DNA from: Nematopogon swammerdamellus
Taxonomy: Eukaryota; Arthropoda; Insecta; Lepidoptera; Adelidae
Length of the DNA: 64,000 nt
Reading direction: 5' to 3'
Assembly (NCBI GenBank): GCA_946902875.1
Contig: OX336340.1
Location: 8,577,739-8,641,738 of the forward strand
This document shows, in pieces, positions 45,322-56,700 of the stretch. The position numbers and the translations under genes were made by a program. Numbering within the stretch: the first letter of the stretch is position 1; each line of letters starts with the position of its first letter. The notes beneath the pieces were generated by a model. That model searched no databases. It saw only the letters and a list, made by a program, of their open reading frames with translations, and was not told the origin of the DNA.

Positions 45322-45466
45322 GGCCCACTTGCACCAACACGAGTTTAAAGTTAAGTAGCGAGTTATGGATTTAAACGCGGTTCCCACAGTCAAAGGGTGC
45401 TAGCTTAAACTGGTTTAGCGAGTTAAACTGGTTTATATATTAAATTTGTGTTGGTGCAAGTGGGCC
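45322..45466 (-). mobile_element. 145-bp PIF/Harbinger-like MITE, copy 2
   Basis: Nearly identical to the reverse complement of 3577-3721, with the same 145-bp length and terminal repeats. Its own TTA duplication lies at 45319-45321 and 45467-45469, so it is an independent insertion of the same family. Confidence 0.85.
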
Positions 45467-46609
45467 TTATTGTGTGTGTTTTTCACAGTAGCCACAGTGC
45501 CAATTCGTACGAATATAGAATAGGACTTTAGAAACTCAACTATTTAAAAATTATGATAAAAACTATACAAACAAAATTAATTACAGATTGATTCAATCAT
45601 AAAGTTGGACACTTGCCAAAAGCTTAAACATAACGCCCCGGAGTCATTAAACGCAACTTTAAGCAATGAATCAATTTACACATCCGGAGCACGAGCCGCA
45701 GAACTTCCGGTGAAAACTGAACGAACAAAATCCTCATTTCAAAACCTCAAAACATTTCACCATACCGTTGCATTGTTCATTTTGTTAAATATTAACCTCC
45801 AAAACGTATGGGAATGTTAAAATTGATTTAATCTTGAAAAAGTTTTAAATAAAAAAGTTCTTCGTTCAACGCAACAACCCTCCTCACAAAATACTAACAA
45901 ACCTATCCGCATGCATGCTCTGTCTCCAGAGCTATATTAAGTATCATCGGAGTATCACAGAAAACAAAAGTCCACCTCCTTCACTAATACCAAAATATAA
46001 TTCATTTTTCTCCACAAACCAAACCTCTCAACTTGGGAAACAATGCATAAGTCAATTAATATTTATTTGATTCTTGAAATATATGATACATTAATTCGCT
46101 GTTCATTTAATTCCACTTCATAAAGGTAAACAAATAAAGAAGCCAAAATAGAGTGTTATCATTCGGCCGATATTATGCTCCAATTGCTTACAAAATTATG
46201 CGGTAAATGTAACCAATATTCATAATGATCAATTACATTGTTTGCCAACAGAAATGATAGGGACCATGAATGTATTAGCACAACCTACGTCACGGGTTAG
46301 TCCATCCATACTCACAAGAAGCTGTTCCTTCACACAAAAAGTACAAAACATGACTTTTTCTGGCCAATACTGAAATTCTGAAAATAAAATACTATAGTAC
46401 TGATAAAATTAGATATCTTTCCAGTTTTATTAACCAAGTATTCAGGTTTATTCACTATGTTACCCCTAGCAAGATTTGTACTATCTTGATCACAAGGAAG
46501 GGAAAAAATCTCTAAGATGAAGAAAGACAATAGAATAAGCCCTGCACCATGGTGTATTTTAGCCAGCAAAATAATACAGTTCAGTTTTTTTTTTATATGT
46601 AATCCGGTA

Positions 46610-46880
46610 TGGGTGGCTGAGTCGGAGGGGCCAAAGCACATGCTCCGACCAGCCAATATCACCTCCGAAAAGGTAGGTGCCATACCGGAGACTTCCCTGG
46701 ATTGCTGGCTATACTGGACTAGAGGAGAACACAACCGACGCTGCTATGGCCGAAGATGGCCATCTTACATCCAGTATGGTGGTACCAAGCCAGTCGGCTA
46801 CAATTCGAGCCTACCACATAGTAAGGGGCAAGGGAAGGAACCTACAGTTTTACACCGGTTCCGAACGGTGAAGCAGCAGG
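46610..46880. mobile_element. SINE-related element with a different head
   Basis: The right half (ggtggtaccaagccagtcgg, accacatagtaaggggcaag, ggaacctacagttttacac) matches the reverse SINE body. The left half (ggtggctgagtcggaggggc) is unlike the others. It may be a related family or a fusion. Confidence 0.45.
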
Positions 46881-47374
46881 TGTAAGTATGCATGTAAATT
46901 TTTTCATCAGAAAAAACTCATTGGTAGTTGCTATTGCAAATTATTATTACATTATCCATATCATTTCTGTTGAGTAAATTTTAACGAGTTTAAGTTTGTC
47001 AAATTACTTGAAATATACATTGCCACCATAAAACTAAATTGGCCGATGTCTTTGACAGCGCCATTTTGATTCTGACACTCACATCTGCTCATTGGAAATA
47101 ACAATAAATTCATAATATGTAGGTATTGGTATTTATAATAATTCACGGGTCATCCGTTTTCAGTTCGCAACTTCCAAGCTATGACTATGCATCTACCGAG
47201 ATAAATTAGACCAATATTCCTAAACGGGAGTCTACTGATGGGCCATGAAGGGATCGTATTAGTCATTGTTATCGATGTTTACAGATTAAGCGATGAACAA
47301 ACTAATTATCAAGTCTAGCCATATTTACTGCAGACCAGATCCAGACCAGAAAGTAAGCAAATCCGGCATAAGAG

Positions 47375-47380
47375 TTTATT
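47375..47380 (-). terminator. Possible poly(A) signal of the Nudix gene
   Basis: TTTATT on + reads AATAAA on -, about 235 bp after the stop at 47613. Other AT-rich candidates lie nearby. Confidence 0.4.
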
Positions 47381-47612
47381 TTAATTTTGTTTAACTACAT
47401 TTTATATAAGATATTGTTATTTTATTATAAGTATTTCGCCCAAAAAACTTTCAAACAATCCTTTGGTGAAAAGGCAAGTGTCTAAGCGGCAAAGAGTTTA
47501 CTTTTTTGGTTTTAAGTTTTAAAACTCATTATAAAAATGTGATCCCATGCACTGCCCATCAGAAGAAGTGCCCATGACTCTAACCGGCGGTGTCGAGCGG
47601 CGGGAGGGTGTC

Positions 47613-47728
47613 CTAGGCGCGGGGGGCGGAGAGATGGGAGAGGGGAGGGGAGGGCAGGCCGTCCCGCCCGTTCACCTCGGAGCCGCGCCATCCATAAAGA
47701 GACTGCAATGGCACGTGCAGCAACTCCA
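47613..47728 (-). CDS. Nudix gene, probable last exon
   Basis: The acceptor CATCCTAG joins in phase to give VELLHVPLQSLYGWR, which resembles the family's final helix (LHLPL..LY). A Gly/Pro/Ser-rich tail follows to the stop TAG (47613-47615). The tail after YGWR is GC-rich and unlike the rest. A short extra exon could lie in the 967-bp intron, since the usual ExxYV residues after PEN are absent. Confidence 0.7.
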
Positions 47729-50700
47729 CTAGGATGCGGTAATTTGGTTCTGAAAACAATTCAAGATTTATATATATATATTATATACTATATATATACA
47801 TAGATACATTATCCTAACAATGCGGTATGTAGATTCTTTAAGCCATCTCTAGTCCTTAGAATAGAGAAACTTTGAGATAATAAAAAAACATTCATAATGA
47901 AGTCGCCATTGTCGCAAAGTGGCTAAAGCCTTATGAAAAATAAAGAAAAAAAACATTGATTTGCCTTATTTATAGCTAACTATAAAATGTTGAAACTAAT
48001 GTGTTGATGAAATTCTTTGAAATCTGGTGTCGAACTTATTTAGTTTTTTTCAATAAACAGTTTATTTATTTGGCTGTGCAAATTCGAATTGAAATGTACC
48101 AATTATAAAAATATATACAATGAAACAACATAACACAGATACATCAGTAAATTTCAAGGATATTATGTAATTCATCAGATAGAAATAAATAAATTGTCCT
48201 GTTTGAGAATGCACAACAATTTTACCATGTCATATACATTTTATTCAAGTTTCTCAGTAAGTATATTTGCTAAGCACACTTCCTGCACGCATATACATAT
48301 TAATAACAGATATTTAGTTAAACTTAGCTCAAGGAAAAATGATAGCTTAGCAGAATTATTTAGATTTGAAATTATGGAGGACTTATTTTAACAGGCAGTT
48401 AAAACGTCCAAATCCATTGTATAACCTGACCAAATGTTGACTCATGGTACAGGAGCGCTAGGCGCGGTAGCGGGGGTGACTTAAAAATACTGTGCACAAG
48501 GTCACAGCACTCATAAACCGTTTCGGTACGTTTAATTTGTGTTAATGCTGATATATACTGAGTGGCCAGCTGTTTATTAAATCATACAGACTATTTGAGC
48601 GACACGTGGTTTCAAGATTCGTCACGTTATATTATATAGACATATTTATGTTCTCAAATTTAAAATTTACACAATTTAAATAACATTCGGCTTACCATTC
48701 TCCGGCGTAATATGCCCCTTGCGTATCAGAAAGTCTATGAGCACTGGTGCGCTGGTGGTCTTAAACTCCGGCGACAGCGCCCTCTGAATGCACTCATCAG
48801 CCGTCAGCAGCTCGAAGTTCTGAACTTCGCCGTCCGTGTTGCGCGGCACGAAGTCCAGCGGCAGCTCCAGATCATACACGTACTCCGAGTTTGGGAATAA
48901 CCCTCGCTCGCATTCAAAGTAAAAGCTGCCGTGCGGAATACATCAAAAGTTATTGACAGATACCAAACACTTTAAGTTACTACTCGGCTAATTCCTGTCG
49001 GTAGATGCAGGGCAATCACTAAATGATACGTACTGAGGACATTTATTAGTTCGCTACCCTCAAACTGATTTATCGCCGAAACCGATCGCCCAACAATCTG
49101 TATTCAGGATCGCCCAACAACCTGGTGTTCAGGCGGCGCACTAATATATACGCAAAATTGGCGAACTCAGTACTATTATCAATAACACAATTGGCATGCA
49201 TCTTAAAGATTTAGTGGGGTTTGTAATCAAACACACTGATGGTCTCTCACATATCTTGTGTCATTGTCAGTCAGCTTGTATGTGTCCACCGCTGGACATA
49301 CGCCTCTTAAATTTTCCTCCAATTATTAACTGTTATTAAATTAATTGTAGGTACACACATATAATATAGAATAATATTACGGTTGCACTTGAAGCTAGTA
49401 ACAAGGCAGATAAGTGTACAGGTTTAATCCGGTAGGCACTGTGCTTTGACCGTTCTACGTGGTGTGTAGTGGCACAACTGCACCAAAAGGTTTAGAAAAT
49501 TTTGAATTTCAGAATTGGCAGAACAAGCCGCACCTAACACAGCCGGCGGGGACCATCTTCTTGGCGAGGTCTCCCTCCACCGAGGCCTCCTCGGCCGCCT
49601 CCTTCACCGTGGTCTCCGTCACACCGAAGCCCACAGCCAGCCCGCCGCTCACAAAGCAATCCCACTTTCCTGCAAACAACCCACATGCTCTTGCTACATC
49701 TCAACACTACATACAAGCACTTTCCTTCATTCAGTGAGGAGGTTCAATCCGGTCGCATTAACCCTTTCGGCGCCAGTCGCACATATTTGTGTGCACCTAT
49801 AGTCATTTTGTGAGGCCAGGCGCACACATATGTGATTTAGAAAAAGTGCTTTCATATAAATAGGTGGCGCCAGTCGCACATATTTGTGCGCGCCTATAGT
49901 CATTTTGTGAGTCCAGGCGCACACATATGTGATTTAGAAAAAGTGCTTTCATATAAATAGGTGGCGCCAGTCGCACATATTTGTCATATATTCTATAGTC
50001 ATTTTGTGAGGCCAGGCGCTACATATGTGATTTCGAAAAGTGCTTTCAAAAATAGGTTTAACTGTAGTAGTAGTACGGTGGAAGTTTCGTAAAGCCTTGG
50101 CCTGGGCGCATGACTGGGCCCTAGCGGTCCCGGCGACGAAAGGGTTAAACCCTACCACCTAGTCAGTTAAAGGAAATTTCAAGTATTAGTGTTTAAAAAC
50201 TTCATGGCTTCGACAATGTTCCAAAAATTACACACTCTTTAGTGACAGTGTAAAATTTCTTAGCAATAATTAATTAAGCCAGCCAAGTGCGAGTCGGACT
50301 CGCGCACCGAGGGTTCCGTACCACCACGTAATTGGCCAGTTTTTATTATTGGTTGTTTTACTTTAGAGTTTACACTATAATCACACCAGTTTGACACTTG
50401 TATATATTACCATCCATAGTATTATTTGATCCATGTTGAAAAATGCAATAAGGGGACATCCATTAATCACATGAGCAAAAAAAGGGGGGTTAGGGGTATG
50501 GCAAAATCTCGCCAAATGTCACTAGGGGGAGAGGGGGGGGGTCTACAACAATCTCACGTCATCTTTTTAAAATTTTTTATTTTTTTATTATTTATTTATT
50601 TTAAACACTATTGCTTCAATGCTTAAGGGCATCTTGTGTCCTATCATAACGATTGAAGAGGCTAATGAATGCCCATGGCGTGAATAAAGTATTCTAACCT

Positions 50701-53700
50701 CCTCGGACCTATGGTCGACTATAGTCGACATCGACGCCACCTAGAAAAATGTCGTCTAACTTTTTACTCACGTTGAATTAACCCTTATACTATGGGAGCA
50801 TAAAACAAAAGAATCCTTCGCCTACACCAGGTGTACACCAGGTGGCGCCCGCCCACCTGGCGTAGGTGAAGGTGTTAGAAAAAAAATCATTTTGAAAGAT
50901 TTTTCCATGAAACTTTATGAACTAACGAATGGATTGTATTTACAGATAAATATTCTAGCTATAAATGACATTTTTTTATGTATATTACATATTCTGGGTA
51001 ACAAAATTATTATGTAAAGTTGTGTTATGTGAAAATTGCGACGTCTCTCTGATTTTATATTTTTATAAATTTATCACGAACGCAAATTGGTGATATAGTA
51101 TTTTTATCATAAAAAGGAATACATATACAAACCAATCCTACCTTTCTGGTGTATCAGCAGCTCGTGTGTCGCACACAATAAAATCTTGAATTCACAAATT
51201 TTTTTTTGTCAAAAACTACATTTTCGCACTCACAAGCCATTGCAACATTTGGGCTATTCATTACGTAAATATGTGTGTTGGATATATGGAAAGCACATGG
51301 TTGGATAGATAATTTTATCTACTCATCTTGAGACACTTTCTACACTCAAAACACGAATTTAGGCAGAACTAGAAATAAATTACGACACTGACTCAAACAA
51401 ATTTTCTATGGCGAAACCTAGGTCACAAAAATGGCCTATTTCTCGTAAATTTACGACATGCAAGCACTAAACGGCATATATTATTCAACTAGAAGAACTA
51501 AGGAACATTTCTGTCACCTCACTTTCTCCAAAAAACGATTTATTTTGAGAAACAAGCTTCTCAAAACAGGCAAAATTGTCGTCCGCTCGAAGCAAGTTTG
51601 TATGGCGAGACCTAGGTCACAAAAAAGGGCTTATTCCTCGTAAATGTACGACATGCAAGCACTAAACGGCACATATTATTCAACTAGAAGAACTAAGGAA
51701 CATTTCTGTCACCTCACTTTTTCCAAAAAAACGATTTATTTTGAGAAACAAGCTTTGACAACAACAAACAGGAAAAAATTGTCAGTATGGAGTAGGACTT
51801 TTCTTCGACTTTTTACGTAAAATGCATCTCAACTCAGTACAAACAAATGTACTCAATAGGTCCGGAATATAATGAAAAAGAGAAAAAACATCACTTACCG
51901 GTCCATTTTTCTGTATTTACGAACAAAACAGCGAATATTCACAACCACAACACGCGCGCGCACATACAACACGAACTGACAATGACGACAGATTTGAGAT
52001 TTTTTTTCGTATTCTGACGGCTCGGGACATATCAAGTTAGTGGTACCGATGTGTAGCTAAATAATTCTACTTTATACTTTGTCTCTGTCAAATAAACACT
52101 CCTAGGTGAGATAGAACGAAAACAATTCTTTTGTTCGGCCCATGCAGCGGATTGGAGCTCGCCGACAACGTGGCGGTTTATATTGACCGCTCCGTAGCTG
52201 ACGGTATAGCGCTCTAGCGGTCAATATTGACCACTCCAGAGACAACGGGTTAAGAGTTGAAGCTTAGTTTGAAATATAAAGGGATAGATGTCGCTACGGT
52301 CTGTATCGAAAGGACAAGTGGCCATTTTTTCTGGATGATTCTACAGACCGACCAAAATGAGTGATCGATGAAGACGCGTTTTTCGGCCGACTGATCTGGG
52401 TAAGTCGTCATTATCAACCCTTCATCACTGGAGCGGGCAATATTGCCCGCCGAGCATTTATACCGTCATCTATGGAGCGGTCAATATTAACCCGCCACCG
52501 CTCCAAACCGCTGCATGGGCCGAAAAATAATTTTTCCCTACACAATCTACTATTATAGTATTAGTACAAAGAGACATACTATAAAGTTGACAAAATTGAT
52601 CTACCAACACTATCATTACCGAAGACAACAACGAGCCGACAGAGTAGGAAAAAAATATCATATCTGTCGTCATTGTTGTGGGTGTTGTGTTGTGGGTCGG
52701 TGTAGTGAATGTTCGTTGAGTTTGTTCACCAAATACAGAAGAATGGACCGGTAAGTGATGTTTTTTCTCTTTTTCATTATATTCCGGACCTATTGAGTAC
52801 ATTTGTTTGTACTGAGTTGAGATGCATTTTACGTAAAAAGTCGAAGAAAAGTCCTACTCCATACTGACAATTTTTTCCTGTTTGTTGTTGTTGTCAAAGC
52901 TTGTTTCTCAAAATAAATCGGTTTTTCGGAGAAAGTGAGGTGACAGAAATGTTCATTAGTTCTTCTAGTTGAATAATATATGCCGTTTAGTGCTTACATG
53001 TCGTACATTTACGAGAAACAAGCCATTTTTGTGACCTAGGTCTCGCGCCATACAAACTTGCCTGTTTTGAGAAGCTTGTTTCTCAAAATAAATCGTTTTT
53101 TTGGAAAAAGTGAGGTGACAGAAATGTTCCTTAGTTCTTCTAGTTGAATAATATGTGCCGCTTAGTGCTTGCATGTCGTAAATTTACGAGAAATGAGCCA
53201 TTTTTGTGACCTAGGTTTCGCCTAGGAACTTGGTGAAAGTGTTTTTTTTGCCAACATTTTTTGCGAATTCAAAATTTTATTGTGGTTGACACGGGGGCTG
53301 CTGATACACAAGAAAGGTATGATTAGGTCCGTTATTTATTAGTGTTTATAATAAAAATACTATGTGACCGATTTCCGGTCTAATAAATTTATAAAAATAA
53401 AAAATCTGAGACAGGTCGCGATTTTCATATAACACAACTTTACAAAATAATAATATGCAATATATATAAAAAAATACTATTTATAGCTAGAATATTTATC
53501 TGTAAATACAATCCATATGTTAGTTCATGAAGTTTTATGGAAAAATCTTCCAAAATGATTTTTTTTCGAGAGTAATGCGCCGGCGCCGATCGCGCCCGCC
53601 ACCTGGTGTAGGCGAAGGATTGTTTTGGTTAATGCTTCCGTAGAGGACGGGTTAAAAATACACGAATTTTTGATCAAAGATGTTACTTTTTATGTTTGTA

Positions 53701-56700
53701 GATATATTTTTTACTGATTAGTTGTTTTTTTGGTTTGGCTCTGCAATAAATTTCGAAAATGTACCTCTTCAAAGGTGCATGTCGACTACTGTCGACCTCG
53801 GGACTATAACCATGCAAAATAAATATTTTTCTGTGCCTTTTTAAACATTAATTTTTCTTTGTTTTCAATGCTCATCTTTCGATTATTAACATCTTTTTTT
53901 ATTTTATCTGTTCAGAAACCCCTGCCTTCCAAGATTTGTTGAATGATGTCATCGATGGTGAAGATTCAGAAATTGAAGAACCCTTCGAAGATGAAGGTGA
54001 TCTCATCGATGAATCATGTCCCCTACCCATCCTGCATCGCCAGAGCAAGATTTTCCCCAAGATTCACAAGAAACACAATCGCAACTGCCACCACAGCCAT
54101 CGGTTAGTTCTGGATGTTGACGGAAAGGTCGTGGTGCGCCTCAGTCAGCGTCTTCCACCAGGCTGTACCATTTATATGGATATATTTTTTACATCGGTTC
54201 ATCTACTCGAAATACTTCATTTCAAAGCACAGGCTTCAGGAACAAGAACCCTGCAGAAATCAAGAATTCCAAAAAAAAATTACTTTCAATGAGACAGCGA
54301 CCAAGGACGTGGCAGTTTCTGCCAAGCTGTCAGCTCTTCTGGACAAGTTACTCTGGTAAAATGGTTGGATGATTCTCCAGTAGTTTTGTGTTCTTCTGTA
54401 GATGGTAGTGGTCCAACTGATACTTCCCAAAGATGGGATAAGAAATAGGGTGCATCAGGGTTAGTCGCCCATTCATAGTCAAGAAATATAATGATTACAT
54501 GGGAGGAGTGGATTTCCTGATTCGAGTCATAAGTTATTACCGCATATCCTCTAGGACTATCAAGTGGACGGTACGCTCAATGTTCCATTTTTTCGACTTC
54601 TCCATAGTAGCTGGATGGATAGAATACAGGCGCCATCAAGTCGCGCTGGGTACCACAGAGAAAGACATCTTAGATTACCTGAACTTCCGGATTTCTGTTG
54701 AGGAAGAACTCAAGTATACACGAGTTGAAGCACATCATGACGGCGAGGGCTCTGTTGGGCCACCATAAAAAAAAGCTAAGGTGCAGCACCCCCCTGACGC
54801 CCTTAGAAAACAATTTAACCTTCACGCCTGAAATTCCCACTCCTGCAGTTAAAAACCGGTGCAGATTTCCAGGCTCCAGGTTCCAATGGAGCCCGTGTTC
54901 GCTGTTCGGTCTGTAATGTGTTTTTGTGCCTAATTGAGGGGAAAAACTGTTTCAAAATGTAGCATACCATGATTTTTAAAAATAATTGTAAAAATTCTTC
55001 ATTTTTGTGAGTTAAAAAAATAATAAAGAGAACCTAAACTACCGTACATTTTTGATAATTTTGTATGTATTGAATCCCAAGGTCGACTATAGTATACATG
55101 GTGGAAAACAAATTTCCCTGAAAAAAATATGAAAGTCCCAGAACTAAAGTATTTCCAATACTGCTTCTTAATATAAATTCACAAAAATAATAGTAAGATT
55201 CGAAAATAATTTTGCTGGGACCGAGGAGGCTAAGTGCATCTGAAACGCTGCGTCATTTTCTTGCCACTTCCATTCTTTCAGATCATTCAGTGTACATTCA
55301 GTAGATATTTAAATACTTGAATTTTGCATTTTAAAGTCTGTATACACTTTAAATATGCAGATTTTAACGAAATTTACACATAGAGGAAATCTCACGTGAA
55401 ATCCAAAAAATTTGCTCACGTGATTAATGGATGTCCCCTAATCTTAATATTTCATGATTTATAATTTTTAATAATTTACTTATGAAAATTTTGATTTAAT
55501 TTGAACATTGATACAATGGAAGGTGTGGATCTAAGCTTACGATGGCTTCACCGAACATATCCGGGCCCATCGGCAGTAGAGGAGGGTATTAATCGAGGCC
55601 GGGACCAGCGAGTGGCCACTCTAAATTTCCCGCACATGCTTCAAGTTTCGGCTCGCATCAAGCCCTCGTCAGCTAGTCTGCGTTGACTAGGACGCGGGGA
55701 AACCACCAGTCCCGCTCTCGACCTCCCTCTCTCTACCTATCCATATTCTGTAGGATGCTTCCAGTGACGTTTTCGAAGCTCTCTCCATATATGAGCTTAG
55801 CGTCGATCTTGGGAGCCCTAGATTCTTGAAGAGACTGTAGAGCGACTTCGCTGGTAGTCCTCTTGCTCCGACTTCCACAGCGAAGAGATCAGTCTTGAAT
55901 CCGTTTCTCACAATCCGGTCTACTAAGTTGCAGTACTTGTTAAGCTTGATGTTGTGGTCCTTCGGTATGTTACTTTCCCATGGAACTGTAAGTTCAACAA
56001 GTACTACATGCTTTGTCGCTTTTGAGAATATGAGTATATCCGGCCTTAATGCTGTGGTACAGATTTCCGAAGGCATTTGGTAATGCTTCTCATGTGTGTC
56101 CATCAACAATTCCCAATCCTTTGCTGCTCCCAAAATTGAAGAAGGTTTAGTCCTATCTTTGGGCAGCTTATTGGCTCCAGGTTTCACAAAGTTGACCTTC
56201 TGGAAGCCGCTACTGGTTTGCCCTTTCCTGGTTCGTGCAATTGACAGGTTGATGGCCTCTCTGATGATTTGGAGGACTTTATCATGACGGTAGGAATACT
56301 GGCCTCGCTCAAGTAGTATTTTGCATCCGCATAACAAATGTTTGGCCGTGCCTACGAACTCCTTACATGACGGGCATAGTCTATTTGTAGATTTCCCCCA
56401 TCTAACTAGGTTACTCGGGTCGGGGAGAGTAAGCTGGAATGCATTTAAGTAGAACTTAAGCAGCTCAGGGGACCAGTTGTATATTATGGATTTCCACTTC
56501 AATGCAGGAGGGATGCAGAAGTCACCCACTGTTAGCTAATCATTCTGCATTTCTAGGTTTAAGGCGTGAAGTTTGAAGCCTTGTTCCATGTCCTCCTGAG
56601 CAAAACCTTTCAGTATTTCTTTATCAGACTTTGCTGTTTCTATGCCCAATCCAGATCTATTGGTGCGTGTACCAACTTGGAATGATTTGTAGAAGTCGAG

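Larger units (their letters stand above)
39917..47374. other. Convergent intergenic spacer between MetAP2 and the Nudix gene
   Basis: Apart from entries listed separately (mini-hairpin 40723, GC patch 42685, hairpin 43688, MITE 45322, SINE-like 46610), this is AT-rich, with many AATAAA words and no supported gene. The frames at 45605-45820 and 44243-44506 are composition artefacts. Confidence 0.45.
50698..55229 (+). mobile_element. Middle layer: piggyBac-like element with CTAA flanks
   Basis: CCTCCTCGGACC at 50698 is inverted at the right end (ggaccgaggagg to 55229). CTAA occurs on both sides (50694-50697, 55230-55233), a variant of the TTAA target. Subterminal gtcgactatagtcgac-type words occur at 50714, 53780 and 55082. 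It encodes the transposase relic at 53916-54955 and is interrupted at 50782-53651 by another element. Its uninterrupted length would be about 1.65 kb. Confidence 0.75.
50452..55438. mobile_element. Outer layer of a three-deep nest: TWA-flanked MITE
   Basis: GGGGACATCCATTAATCAC at 50452 is inverted at 55420-55438 and flanked by TAA on both sides (50449-50451, 55439-55441). Without its insert the element would be about 450 bp (50452-50693 plus 55230-55438). A G-rich stretch follows the left end. A 3-bp TWA duplication fits PIF/Harbinger-like elements. Confidence 0.75.
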
